The notes: a model not told the origin generated them from the sequence alone. 64,000 nucleotides of DNA from Epiperipatus broadwayi (GCA_028023455.1 JAQFVV010012418.1:5019244-5083243); one strand, 5' to 3'. Positions 46,850-58,826 are shown, numbered from the stretch's first letter. Made by a program: numbers and translations.

Positions 46850-47609
46850 TATACTTTATTGTACAAAAAATAGATTACACAATGGCTTTGCCAGTGTTAC
46901 AATGGCATGACGGGTCTAACTAATGTGTTATCAATTATAAAAAACTTACAGCATTGTTCAAATAGCTTTACAAATTATTAGTTACTGGGTACATTTTAAC
47001 ATAGATGATTACAATACAATTAAAGGTGATAAGATTAAATAGAAAAATTTTATAGTGTGGAAATATTTACTTTAGCAACTATACACTAATTATCTGTAAT
47101 GATTTCTTTCTTTTTATTTATCTATGCGTTCCAAATCAAACCTTTATTGTTTATCAAAAATTACATTGTTGAAAATACATGGTTTAAAACTATATAGCTT
47201 TGAAACAAACAGATAGATATTACTGTTACAGTTACCTGATAAATGTAAACTATGTATTTGCCTATGTTATATTTTTATTGTCTGGGGGTTTAATTCATCA
47301 ATTTAAATACTTTTTGATTGAATTAAAATATATCCCTTGGACTATTTAATACACAGATGTGTTTAAAAAATTGTTGAAAAAGGGATATGTAAACAAAAAA
47401 TTAATAATTGTTCTTGTTACAGCAAAAGTCAGTATTTCTTTTTCTGAGGTTATGTTTTCAGATTTTTAATAGTGACCATGTAGCAGCAAATATATCTGGA
47501 TGTGCAATTTTGCCATCTCTGGCCTTCAGTTGTTCAAGCTTATTAGAGAATGTGGCTGGGTACCTTCTGGTATTGTTTCCAAGGTAGCAAGTACATCTGG
47601 TGCACCAGA

Positions 47610-50600
47610 AACTATATAAACAAAAAAGTTGCTTCACGAGCTGCTGGTATTGAGCCTTTACTGAGTGTCTCTATTAGGTTATCAAGTGTGATGTTATCTT
47701 GTCTACATGTGTTAATCATAATTTCTTGGGTATTTGTCAGAGCTGTACAGGTGTGAAATAGGTGCTGTTGTGTTTCTTCTTCTCTGTGGCACAATGAACA
47801 AAAAGCACAGTTTTATTGTAAAACCTGCAGTATTTAGGGAAATAGGAGGTAGGTAGAGCATGAAGATTTACCTTTAAAAGATAAGTAAAAAAATTTCGGT
47901 TCCAATGACCATTTTTTGAATCGCTGCATCAAACAACTGTTGTTCATATTTAGCATAAGTGAGTGAGAATCAGTAGTTATGTCTGGATGCAGCATATTAT
48001 AAATAGTCTAATAAGTGTATCTACCAACACCCAAAAAAGACACCTGATCATAAATGCTTTGAAGTTGGTTTACAAGCAAAGACAAATATCCATGTGAAGG
48101 TGGTAGTCAGTCTGTGGGTGTTATTTGAAGGATGAATTCGAGAACTGGAAAACTTCTTATCAGTGCAGCCGGGAGAATAATACTTTTTTTGTTTATGAAA
48201 AATTTGAATGGAGTGAAGACCTAATCCATTTCTGGTTGGTGGAAGACTACTTTTCTGTGCCATAATAGCTTGCTACAGAGTAAGTAAATGGATGAAGTGA
48301 AAGATTTAGTGAAATTTATGATTGGTGAGTAATAGGCTATTTTTGTAGTTACAAGCTGATTGAAAAGGCATACTTTTGCATGTAGTGAGAGATAGGTTTT
48401 GGAGAGAGAAGTGGTTGTGCGTTCAACATCATTTTTCAGTTTTTTCTGGATCTTTTTTCTCATTGCGGAGGGCCTTAGATAGAAAGGAAACCGGTTTCCC
48501 ATGATAAACTTGTGTATTTATCTTGCCAGTGTAAAGAAACCAAGCTGATGTTTTGTTAATGTTGATCTTGAGTTTATATTTGAGGGTGTATTCATTAAGT
48601 ATTTTTTTCAGAGTAGGTAGTTGTTTTTTTGGACGTAAGAAAAACAGTAAGATCATCCATGTATGCAATACATGGTATATATAGTCCAGTGTGTGGAATT
48701 TGGATTCCTTGTAATTTTTGTTGTATTTTGCTTATGAGATGGTTAATGTAGAACATAAATAATAAAGAACTGAGTAGAGATCCTTGAGGTATGGATTGGT
48801 GGGGAGAGAAGGAAGAGTGATGTTCTACCATTAATTGTAATATGGATTTCACGACTAAGGAGTAGATTGGTTAGTAGGTTTAAGAGAGAGTGAGATATTT
48901 TGGTGTCTGAATTAAAATTTCAATAGGAACTGAGTCAAAAGCAGTCTCAATGTCAATTTGAACAGCCATTGGAGCATATTTTTTCTGCTCTAACTGAATT
49001 TACAATGGTTTTGAAAATGAGAGCAGCTTGGCCTGTTGAGGAGCCTTTTTTTGCATGTTGCATTGGTGATAATAGAAGGAGGAGATATGGTTCAATTTTA
49101 TCTTTTAGAACCCTTTTCCAGTATTTTAATACCAAGGGGGCTCATGGAGTTTGGTCGCAGATTAGATAGATTGGATATTGAAGCTTGCTTTTTGTTGAAT
49201 GGAACTAAGGAGATTGGATATAGATCTTTTATGTGAAGGAGATTGGATATTGATCTTTTATGTTAAATAACCTTTGGGATAGATAATTTGCTAAATCACA
49301 GATATGTGGTGGTAAACTGACTGAGATATGAAAATACAAATTTAGGGATTCCATGAGGCCCTGAATGACAAGAGTTTGGAATTGTGATTAGCTTCAGCAA
49401 GAAATCAGTAGCATGGAAAGGTTTATCTAACTCTGGTTGGCCAAATAGATCTTCAGGTGGTGTGAAGGCACAATGTGACTGCAGCTTTTGTTTGAAATAA
49501 TTGTATATTGGCTCTATCATATTATGTTCAGCTTTGGTAACACCATTGGTTTCAAGTGCTTATGGAACTCTGACAATGAAGGATACCCCAGAGCCCATCT
49601 AATGTACCCTTGTGTCCAAGTGTGTTGTTTTGTTAGACAGATTTTTTTCTTTTTTGTGGCAAGGTACTCTTTTAGAGTGTTGCCGGTGTCATTATATATT
49701 TGTGTAAGTCTTTTTATATGTGCGTAGGAATTTACACATTGTGATTCTTTTATGTAGCTCATCGCCAAAGTTAGGAGTCTTGAGGATGGTGGTGTGGTTT
49801 GGGTAACATGATTTATATAAATGACAGAATGTTGATAAAAGAAATGTACCATTGAACAGGATCAAGTTGCATAGTGCTGAGTTTAAATAACATAATATAT
49901 GTTTCAGAGTACAAAAATTCAGAAGTGTGTGCAGGAAGAATTTATTCTTATTGTTTTATGAAATTGAATTGTTGATGTTTGCATTGTACTTAGATTGAGT
50001 TCAAGCATTTTACTAGAGTGATCGGAGAAGGTGAGGGATTAAGTGTTAACTTAATTAAGTGATGAAGCATGGGTGAATAAAAGAACAGGTCAATAAGTGA
50101 GGTGTAACGACTGTTGTAGAAAGAGATGATGTTGGGTGGTAAGAAACCTTCAGCACTCATTAGTGGTATTGCAAGTTGATGTGGCCACTTTGAAACAAAA
50201 GTATGATAACTCATGTTAAAATCCGCCATTAAAACAACTGGGTAAGAGGTTAATGATAGTAGTGAGTTGGTGGTGAGCAGTAATCTTGAGATGACAGCTG
50301 GTCCAGGAGGTATGTAAACAAAAATTATGTTGAGTGTAACAGTATTGTGGAAAGTGACTATAAGTAGGTTTGAGTCGATATATATAATGTTAAAGGATGA
50401 AAATTGGCAGCTTCTTGTGATGACCAGGCCAGTGCATCCTGAAGGTGATGATGAATCTCGTAAACAGGTGGAAAAGCCTTGGGTCCTTAAAAAGGTTGTG
50501 GGGTTCATCTAAGAACTACTATATATTTTTGTTTCCAGCAGACCCAGGATGTGTTGCTGTGTAAATTGAATCCATTACTTAGCTGAAAGTTTTTTTGAAT

Positions 50601-50645
50601 TGTGTTTAGACCTTGAACATTGAAAGTTTCTATTTTTGTTTTCAT
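47610..50645 (-). pseudogene. ORF2 of the minus-strand LINE: endonuclease, reverse transcriptase, C-terminal finger
   Basis: Starts at ATG 50,645 (MKTKIETFNVQGLN), the usual beginning of an APE endonuclease. A shift near 50,540 leads to LLETKIYSSS, a stop, then TGLVIT, IIFVYIPPG, VVLMADFN (about 50,225) and SLIDLFFYSP. The RT follows: PHGIPKFVF (about 49,330), then KKGSSTGQAALIF (about 49,050), motif A VQIDIETAFDSV (about 48,960-48,925), IPQGSLLSSLLFMFYINHL (about 48,793) and the catalytic YMDD in AYMDDLTVFL (about 48,665). The C-terminal finger is CHREEETQQHLFHTC (about 47,791-47,747). Frameshifts and stops separate these pieces, so it is inactive. The Met in YMDD replaces the usual Ala of LINE enzymes. 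Confidence 0.8.
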
Positions 50646-53010
50646 GTTGAAAGTAAGTGAGTAGAAAAAAAAAAAGTTAATATATATGTTTGAATTGACT
50701 GGATTGATATTTCATTTGTTACCTTGTTTATAAGATTTAGAAAAAGGATTATATGAAGAAAAATAACCAGATACAATTCAAAATTAAAATTTTTAGGGCT
50801 GGCATCTAGGGCATCAAAATATTTAAAAGGTGGTTTGTTTGCATTATATTTTTTTTTTGAGCAGAAAAGGTTTGATATCTGTTGGTGTACTAGTGTATAT
50901 ATGTTTAGCTTCAGGATATGTTTTTGATTCGCTGCTTGAGTTGAGATTTTGATAAGTGAAAGAAAAAGATTTTGGGATTCAGTTAGAGCTTCCTGTGTTT
51001 GTTGAGTGTCTGTTAAGTGGGGGTTACAGGATTCTGGGTTATGAATGCTGTTATTAGTGGAGCATGTTAGGTTAATTTCGGTATCAAGTGTTTTTATTTT
51101 TTTTATTGTCTTGATCTTTTCGTGGTCGCCCAGGTTTTCTTTTGGAAGGGTCGTCTGTTTCACAGCTTTCAACTATTGGTAATGGTGATGTCAGTGTATC
51201 CATAACATTTATGCTGGTCTTGTTTATTAAACCACCAAACATCACATGATTACTATCTCTTATACTAGCACATAATTGTTTTTAAACAAGGCAAAACTTT
51301 CCATACAATAATGCCAACCAGTGTAATCAATGGATGCCAGAAGGCTTGTGCATAAAATCCCTATCTAGTGCCTACTCATCCAATATCACCAGACTAGTCT
51401 CTGGCTTATGGCCTTCGTCAGTGAGGAGCCTTGGATCTGAGAGCACTGTACCTAGATTTTAGGATCTAATGCAACCCTCCAGCAGCCATCTTTTAACTCG
51501 AATTAACTACAAAAACACAATAATATTTTCAATCTAAGCTCAATAGCTTATATAGTCATATGCGTCTGAATTCAGTTCAGCACTCATAAATTTTGGTGTC
51601 TTTGGCTCCTTAACAACCACAGCCACCACTATCCTATTAGGCAGGATTAGTGTTAAACCACTAAACATCACATGATCACTATCTCTTATACTAGCACATA
51701 ATTGTTTTTAAACAAGGCAAAACTCTCCACACAGTAGCGCCACCCTGTGTCAACCAGAGTAAAGGCACTAGATAGGGATTTTATGCACAAGCCTTCTGGC
51801 ATCCATTGATTACTCTGATAACACAAGGCAAAACTTTCTATACAATAGTGCCACCCTGTGCAAACCAGAGTAATCAATGGATGCCAGAAGGCTTGTGCAT
51901 AAAATCCCTATCTAGTGCCTTTACTCTGGTTGTCACAGGGTGGCACTACTATGTGGAGAGTTTTGCCTTGTTTAAAAACAATTATGTGCTAGTATAAAAG
52001 ATAGTGATCATGTGATGTTTAATGCTTTAACACCAATCCTGCCTAATAGAATAGTGGTGGCTGTGTTGTTAAGGAGCCAAAGACACCAAAATGTATGGGT
52101 GTTGAACTGAGTTCAGGCCCCTATGACTATATAAGCTATTGAGCTTAGATTGAAAATATTGTGTTTTCAATTTTATTCTCATAGTTTTGTAGTTAAGTAA
52201 AGTTAAAAGGTGGCTGCTGGAGGGTTGCATTAGATCCTAAGATCTAGGTGCAGTGCTCTGAGATCCCAGGCTCCTCACTGACGAAAGCCACAAGCCAGGA
52301 CTAGTCTGGAGATATTGGATGAGTAGGCACTAGATAGGGATTTATGCACAAGCCTTCTGGCAACCATTGATTACTCTTGTTGGCACAGGGTGGCACTACT
52401 GTATGGAGAGTTTGTCTTATTTATTGTAGGTGAAAATTGACTAATATTATCATTTGTGAATAATTGAGTGTGGTACGTTAACTGTAAAGTTGGATCCAAC
52501 TGTTTACATGGTTTGGTTGATGTGGTGAGAGTTTCATTATTATCAGCCTGAGAAGTTTTGCTGCTGATGTTAATGGGTGTGCTGAAGGTTTGATTTGTCT
52601 GCTCGATAGAGTGTTCAGTGGGTGAAGCATCTTCATTGTGGGAGGGATTATGTGCGATTGACTTGGTTTGTTACTATTGTCTTGATTTTTATTATGAATG
52701 CATTTAGGTGTATGGTTACCCACCTGATTACATTGTAAGTATCAAGTGGTTGTGCAGTTTATTGCTAGATGACCATGCTGGCGACAAGAGAGACATTGTG
52801 GCTTTAACCTTCTTATATATAGGCAAAGTGTTGCCTCTTGGTCTGTAATTTGAGTAGGTATAGTGTTTATCAATGTTTTTGTTTAGCTTGACTTTAAATT
52901 CATAGCTATTGCTGTATATTGGAACTGGGGTGGCTTTTAGGTAAACTGATTTATTACCGTTAAATTTATTATTTATATTATATATACCCATATAATACTT
53001 GCTAAATTTT
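50642..53010 (-). pseudogene. ORF1 of the minus-strand LINE with CCHC zinc knuckles, split by an insertion
   Basis: The upstream part (about 53,015-52,478) reads YEFKVKLNKNIDKHYTYSNY and then, after a one-base frame change, CLSCRQHGHLAINC, a perfect C-x2-C-x4-H-x4-C zinc knuckle (about 52,796-52,755). A second, degenerate knuckle CNQVGNHTPKC follows. The downstream part (51,172-50,642) is a polar, Thr/Asn/Gln-rich segment whose stop TGA overlaps the ORF2 ATG as ATGA (50,645-50,642). Between them lies the palindromic insertion. Family knowledge: ORF1 proteins coat the LINE RNA. Confidence 0.72.
51300..52412. repeat. Large palindrome inserted in the LINE ORF1
   Basis: Left arm 51,300-51,817 and right arm 51,868-52,412 are near-perfect reverse complements around a centre of about 50 bp. 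Shared landmarks include GCCAGAAGGCTTGTGCATAA, TCCCTATCTAGTGCC, TTAAGGAGCCAAAGACACC and its complement, and AGGTGGCTGCTGGAGGG. The motif around GCCAGAAGGCTTGTGCAT occurs four times, near both ends of each arm. Each arm therefore looks like a small element with its own terminal inverted repeats (also marked by CAGGGTGGCACTA), and the whole looks like two copies in inverted tandem. The insertion may begin slightly further left, at about 51,228. No coding capacity. Confidence 0.85.
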
Positions 53011-54330
53011 AGCAAAGTTATATACCAAATGTCTAAATGATAACGATGTACCAGATGATTGGAAGAATGCAGTAAAAAAAAGATAAAAAGATATTAGAAA
53101 TTACAGACCTGTAAGCCTTTTATCAATTTATACAAAATTTTTACCAAGATAATAACAACTCGTCTACAGAGAACATTGGATTTCTACCAACCAAGAAAAC
53201 AAGCTGGATTTAAAAGTGGTTTTAGTACAGTAGATCATATCCAGGTATTGAGAGAAGTTATAGAAAGGACAAATGAATATGAGTTGCCATTATGTTTTGG
53301 ATTTGTGGATTATGAAATGGCATTTGGTTCTATAAACATTTCTTCAGTAATTAAAGCATTGGATCATCAAGGTATAGATCTAGGATATTGTAATATTTTA
53401 AAGAATATTTATAAAAATGCAACAGCAACAATTAGATTACATAAGGATACTGGGAAAGTCAACATTGAGAAGGGTGTAAGACAGGGTGACTCCATATCTC
53501 CAAAACTTTTTACAGCAGTGCTGCAAGATGTATTTTGTGGATTAAAATGGGAATCTAAAGGAGTGAATAAATGGAGATTATTTGTCATTTAGATTTTGCA
53601 GATGATGTAGTTGTTTTTGCAAATAATGCTTTAGAGCTACAGGAAATGTTGCAGAAGTTATCAGATGAAAGTAGTACTAAAGATAAAGGTTAAGCAGACT
53701 AAAGTAACGTTTAATGGATTTTCTCAAAATATGAAAATAAAGATTGATTATGATGAGTTAGAAGAAGTTAACAGTTACAAATATCTTGGTCAAGTTATTA
53801 ATACAGATGGAAACATAATGGATGAAATTAATCATAGAATTAAACTTAGAGTGCTTTTAGTAGAAATAACTTGATACTAAAAGGAAATATGCCTATGTGT
53901 TTGAAAAGGAAGATTTTTAATAAATGTATTTTGCCAGTTCTTACTTATGGATGTGAGACTTGGACACTTAAAAGAAGATGCATGTTGGGAGTAACAAGAA
54001 GAGATCGAAAATGCAATATATGGATGAGAAAATAAACAGGAGTCACTGACCTCATTCAAAAAATTAAAAGACTGAAGTGGAGTTGGACTGGGCATATTGC
54101 TAGAAGAGATGATAATAAATGGACAATTGAAATCTTAAACTGGATTCCAAGAGATTGTTAAACACCCAGAAAGAGACCAGATGTGAGATGGATGGATGAA
54201 ATAAGAAAGTGTGCTGGGGTGGTGTGGAGAAGAGAAGCTAAAGATCAGAGAAGATGAATTGAACTTGGAGATACCTTCATTCTGCAGTAGATTGATGATA
54301 GTTGATGATGATAATGATATAACGTTTTGA
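53011..54330 (+). mobile_element. RTE-type LINE, 5'-truncated
   Basis: A plus-strand RT fragment abutting the upstream end of the minus-strand LINE. It ends in a TGATGATAGTTGATGATGAT tail (about 54,292-54,312), the short-repeat 3' end typical of RTE elements, which usually have a single ORF. Only RT and C-terminal parts remain; the endonuclease is missing. Confidence 0.82.
53020..54300 (+). pseudogene. RTE reverse transcriptase remnant
   Basis: NDVPDDWKNA and DIRNYRPVSLLSIYTKF (about 53,038-53,140) open the RT. Then come FYQPRKQAGFKSGFSTVDHI (about 53,182), motif A FGFVDYEMAFGSI (about 53,299), VRQGDSISPKLFTAVL (about 53,476) and, after a frame change, DFADDVVVFANNA (about 53,592-53,630). 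SYKYLGQVINTDGN (about 53,773) follows. The C-terminal part has LPVLTYGCETWTL (about 53,934), KWSWTGHIARRDDNKW, and TPRKRPDVRWMDEIRK, the hallmark end of RTE proteins. Several stops and frame changes, so inactive. Confidence 0.85.
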
Positions 54331-54640
54331 TTATTCTGCAGTCTTTTTCAAAGCTATGATGTAATAATAAATAATATTATAAACAAGTGTAATTAAATAA
54401 AAAAAGTAATATAAAATATAATTAAGTAATTGTGTGTGTGTACACATAATGTATATATAATATTAAAAAAATGCTATAAAGTGTTGGAAGTAAGGTTTAC
54501 AAATTATATTTATATAAAATATTATAGCAAAACAAAGACAGTGATAGATTAATAGAATTTTGTAAATTTGTTTTATTAATAATAATATAAAACTTTAAAA
54601 TCAATGTGGAAGATTTATTTCATATTAAAAATTAATAAAA
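54310..54640. repeat. Short copy of the AT-rich interspersed repeat
   Basis: 54,315-54,370 (GCAGTCTTTTTCAAAGC, TATGATGTAATAATAAATAA) and 54,515-54,590 (ATATTATAGCAAAACAAAG, CAGTGATAGATTAATAG) match about 24,500-24,555 and 25,625-25,700 in order, but lie about 200 bp apart instead of 1.1 kb. It is therefore an internally shorter relative. Confidence 0.5.
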
Positions 54641-56468
54641 ATAATGCTAAAAACAAATAATAGGATATGTTCAGTAACTATGAAAATCTATTAAAATCTT
54701 GATTTGTTTTTGTGGGTACACCGACGTGTGTGTGTTTTTTTCTATAAACTTATAAAGATATATTTGTATAAAATACTGTAAATTAACATTTAAGAAGAAA
54801 ATAATGTCACTGCAACTACCATTATAGTATGGATATTCTAACTTACTTATTTTCAATAAACACCAAAATACCTCTAGGTATTCAGTATTAAAAGAAATTT
54901 ACAGTTTTTTCTAGCTGTTTCACTCACCTGACAAAACTGAAATGAAAGGCAGTTGGTCTTTTTATGCATTGAAATAAATTGTAAGAAACAGACAAATCTT
55001 AAATTTACTTGAACATATGTATGTATTAATCTTCAATTTATAAGAATTTTTTTAAAAAATTAAGATAAATTTCCCTGAAAAATAAGCGGGATTGTTTTTT
55101 TCTTAGAACTATAATTAAATGTATATTTTTTACAAAAGGAAATTTACTCTAGAATTAGATCAGCAGAAGAATCCAATCTCCCCTTCTCCAAGATAAATTC
55201 AAATTTGTATTAAAAAAATGTGTGAAAACAGAGTAAGCTTAGTGTAATGTTTTTATATAAAAGCAATTAAAATAATAATTTACTAAATAATTCCCATCAT
55301 ATTTTATCTATTTGTTTAAATAAGCAAACTTATTCGGTGATTTTTTTTATTTTTTACTTAAACAGTTAAATTCATTGTAATCTTTGTTAAAAATCTACCA
55401 TGTCAAAAAATCTGTTTTTCATTTTTAGTTTTTTTCTTCTTTCTACAATTGATATAATTTTTTTTTAAATTTTAAAGATTTTTTTTATTTATTTCTTTAT
55501 TTTTTAAAGTTTAAATACAACATCGATCATGAATTAAATTGAGATATTGAACTATGATAGAAAAAATAAAACAATTTATGGTAATTAGTCTTATTAATTT
55601 ATTGATATCTGTCAAATTTTTTTTTTTTAATGTGTTCTCAATTTTTCCTGTTAATGGCATTAATAGGAACTGATATATCTTTTGCCAATTTTACAAAAAA
55701 ATATTTTGCTTTTTAAATGTAGCTATCATCCATTATTCTTATATATTCCAGCTGCTTTTTTCTGTTACAGAATACTTTATTGTAGTAAATAATATTTGTC
55801 TGATTGGCTGTCTGAGAGATAATCGCGCATGTGAAAGACTAGCAAACTTTCAATTATTACCAATTTATTGTAATAAGTGAATTGTTTGATTTACGCAGTT
55901 AATTAATGTTTATAATTTTGACTGCCATCCATTTAACATATTCCATCTGCTTTTTTTCTACTACAGAATTTTTTTTTTTTAAAAGGCATAGGATTATAAA
56001 ATGCTGTAATAAATCTAAATTGCTTCATTTATGTGGTGAGTTGGTGTTCATAATTTTTCAAGGCAGCCCAGGTGGAAATTATTTAGTTTTTTTTTCCTGT
56101 TTTAATTGTTGCCAGCTCTCAGATCACATAAAAGACTGCTAAAAACATAGGTCTATTAATCTATGATTTTGGTCTTAATTTCAATTTTTTTTTTTTATTG
56201 TTCTTTGCTTTTTTAATAAATTTGAGAAGTATTGTTATTGTCTTTTTTTTTTTAACAAGAGAATGTTGGTGATTGAGAATCTGAGATAATTGAAAGTTCA
56301 CATTATCGTGGTAGTATCTATTTAAAATGATATTAGAAAGTTTAGTTATCACTTCATCAAGCAATTATAATTTTTCAGACATTTATTTCTAATGAAGAAA
56401 AGAATATATGCTCTAATCACAAAAAATTATTACCATGAGATCATTTCTCTGATTAGTGTTTGCAATTA
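54641..56468. other. Intron 5, AT-rich
   Basis: No supported gene. Contains short homopolymer runs and a TG-repeat at about 54,727-54,735. Confidence 0.5.
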
Positions 56469-57656
56469 CACCTGGGTCTCTTTTTACGCGGACTTATTTA
56501 ACACGATTTTGAAGTTACGCGATTCGTGTTTCACCGGAAATCAACCTCCGATAATACGCTATTACTTTAAATAATAAATTTCGCGCACTTACGTTATATT
56601 GAAAATAATAGCACATTATTGGAATTCTACTTTCTTCTTAGTAATTTCAATATTTTCAGTGCTTTATAATAGTAAGATTTTATGCAATAATGAAATTAAA
56701 ATCATGATTTCCACATTTTATGTATACACACATTAAATTTTACAAGATTATAATGTAAATTTGTTCAAACATTGTGCGTGTTAATTTTGCATTTTAAATC
56801 ACATTCTGTTTTTGCTTTTTAAAAAAGAAGGTAATCAATTATTAATCATTTAGTGTCCACAAGTTTATTTTTAAAAGGTCAGTAATAGCAGTGGGCACAA
56901 TTAAAAATTAAAATCTGATTTTTAATTATAATTAACAATTTAAAAATTATTTTCGGGTGACTTAAAATTAATGTGATGTAAAACGGAATTTAAAATTAAA
57001 GACAAAAATAAGAATTTAATTTTTAGTTGTTAGTTTTAATTAAATTTTTTTCAGCAGTGGTGAATAAATGTCTTTTTATTATCATAAGTCTAAGTTCATA
57101 AACAATTATTAAAATCATCGTCATCGTCAACAGAAAACCATTAACACAACATGAGAGTGAACTTAACTTGGCTCTAGTTGTATTTCCTCTTGTGAGAATA
57201 ATTGCTGAGATATTCTTGAGTTCGTTTAAGGAGAAGCCAAATACATCACATCACATTACATGAGAATCTGATTTTTTACTAGTTTGCAAACGAACGTGTT
57301 TTTGGGCAAATAGCGATAATAATTAAAACGTGTATAAAAAAATGTAAATTACTGTACTGTAAATTATGCATAAAAATATATTATTTTGAATAAAATTAAA
57401 TATTATAGTTAAAAAAAGTTTGTCTTGTATCAATTTCTTTCAAATTTGAAATTTTTTATTAGTCATATTTTATTTCCTTATTTTTTTTTTTGCGTGAATT
57501 TTAAAGTAATTTTACGTTGGTGCTTTGCTTTTACGCGAATTTTGTAAAATCACAGACTGCATCCCCCCTTTTTCAATGTAAGTTACGTCTATTTTTGCGC
57601 AATTTCGTTTCCGCGTGTTTTCTGAGGAACCTATCGCGTAAAACAAGACCCATGTG
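56469..57656 (+). mobile_element. Tigger/pogo-like non-autonomous DNA element, copy 1
   Basis: Ends CACCTGGGTCTCTTTTTACG (left) and, reverse-complemented, CACATGGGTCTTGTTTTACG (right), each flanked by TA, the target of the Tc1/mariner/pogo group. The right terminal region (GCG-rich, with TTCCTCAGAAAACACGCG on the complement) resembles Tigger ends. The right half and both termini are shared in inverted orientation with the element at 57,871-58,826; the left interior differs. No transposase is encoded. 57,190-57,262 inside it is homologous to the LINE 3' tail at 3712-3792. Confidence 0.8.
57190..57262 (+). repeat. LINE 3'-tail segment carried inside the Tigger-like element
   Basis: AATAATTGCTGAGATATTCT, then TTTAAGGAGAAGCCAA and ATCACATCACAT follow the 3' tail of the LINE copies at 3712-3792 and 6975-7062. 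The upstream part (about 57,128-57,190, with CAGAAAACCATTAAC and CTAGTTGTAT) is shared with the second Tigger-like copy but not seen in the LINE tails. This may be a SINE-like head joined to a LINE tail. Confidence 0.75.
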
Positions 57657-57870
57657 TATTTGCCTCTGTGTCTTACTAGGTTAAGCAGTGAGCTTCTAGA
57701 CTTAGTATGAATAAAGACATTTTTAAGTGCATAGAATAAAATATCAGCTAAAAAAATTTCCTAAAAAGAAAACAAAGTTGTAGCATTATCTGAATACTAT
57801 GGTGTTCGATATATTGCCACTAAACTGAATGTTTTCTTATATATTACATGTAATAATTAAAAGACAAATA

Positions 57871-58826
57871 CACCTGGGTCTCGTTTTATGCGGTAGGTAT
57901 GTTCCACAGAAAACCCGCATTAAAAAATATCGCACAAAAATAAATTTAACTTACCTTGAAAAATGGCGAATAGGGTTTGTAATTTTCAGAATTCACATAA
58001 AAGCAACAAAGAAAAATTTGCATTAAAAAAATAAGCAAATAAACTATAACTAATAAAAAATGTCAAATATTTGAAAAAAATTAATACAAGACAAACTTTT
58101 TTTATTAACTACAATATCTAATTTTACATTTTTCATACATATTTTAATCATTACCGCTAGCGTTCGTTTGTAAACTGGAAAGAAATCAGACTCGATGAGA
58201 TGTGAAGTATTGTAGCTTCTTAAATGAAGTCAAGAATCTCTCAGCAATTATGCCCAGAAAAACCTGTTAGCCACTTTATTTTTATTCGTGATGTGATATA
58301 CAACTAGCGCCACTTTCAGTCTTATGCTATGTTAATGGTTTTCTGTTTCTATATTAAAAAAATGAGATCGATATCAAAACAAAAAGATTATACATTATCA
58401 TTAGAAAGATTATTTTTAGTTTATAAAATCTTCGTTTTTTATTTTAAAAATCTAAAAGATTATTTATTTCTGTCATATATAACAAAATATACGTTTTAAA
58501 AGTTTAATTTTTTTGAATATTTATTGCAATATTTTTATATGTAAGTATAAATCTATTATTATTATTTACTCATTAATATAAATAGGTTATTTACATAGAA
58601 GCTAAAATTCTAAATACAGCTTCAGGCCATATTCACGTTAGCTGCTAATATAACGTTATATTTTTTGAAAAAAAAAAAAGTATTTCAAGTGAAAATAAGT
58701 TATTATTAATTTAAATTTTTTGACGTCTAATAAATATAGTGAAATATGAAAGATATTAAGAAAAAACATGAATCGCGTAACTTCAAAATCGCATTAAAAT
58801 AATCCGCATAAAACGAGACCCAGGTG
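57871..58826 (-). mobile_element. Tigger/pogo-like non-autonomous DNA element, copy 2 (inverted)
   Basis: Perfect terminal inverted repeats of 23 bp (CACCTGGGTCTCGTTTTATG plus CGG), each flanked by TA (57,869-57,870 and 58,827-58,828). It is inverted relative to copy 1 and lies 215 bp from it. It includes the inverted LINE-tail segment at the equivalent position. Its right interior (about 58,380-58,760) has a further relative at 12,340-12,745. No transposase frame, so it would have needed an enzyme supplied elsewhere. Confidence 0.87.
58196..58345 (-). repeat. Inverted LINE 3'-tail segment in the second Tigger-like copy
   Basis: On the minus strand it reads GTGGCTAACAGGTTTTTCTG, then GCATAATTGCTGAGAGATTC and CTTCATTTAAGAAGC, closely matching the LINE tails (3712-3792, 6975-7062). 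It includes the GGCTAACAGGTTT start missing from the first Tigger-like copy. The adjoining part to 58,345 corresponds to 57,128-57,190. Confidence 0.8.

Larger units (their letters stand above)
46850..53010 (-). mobile_element. Two-ORF non-LTR retrotransposon (LINE), nearly full length, interrupted
   Basis: Minus-strand element with a zinc-knuckle ORF1 (53,010-50,642), an endonuclease/RT ORF2 (50,645-about 47,610) and a 3' UTR ending near 46,850 with a polyadenylation signal AATAAA (complement of 46,855-46,860). A 1.1-kb palindromic insertion (51,300-52,412) splits ORF1. It is distinct from the copies at 1.4-7 kb: two ORFs, a YMDD catalytic box and a different composition. The layout fits the Jockey/R1/I or CR1 groups. 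The clade is not resolved. Confidence 0.8.

Noticed and set aside
48969-49727. Plus-strand open frames in the LINE region
   Set aside because: The minus strand carries the RT motifs (IDIETAFDSV, YMDD); the plus-strand frames are complements.
51686-51997. Pair of similar open frames on opposite strands
   Set aside because: They result from the palindrome: both strands read nearly the same sequence. No protein is supported.
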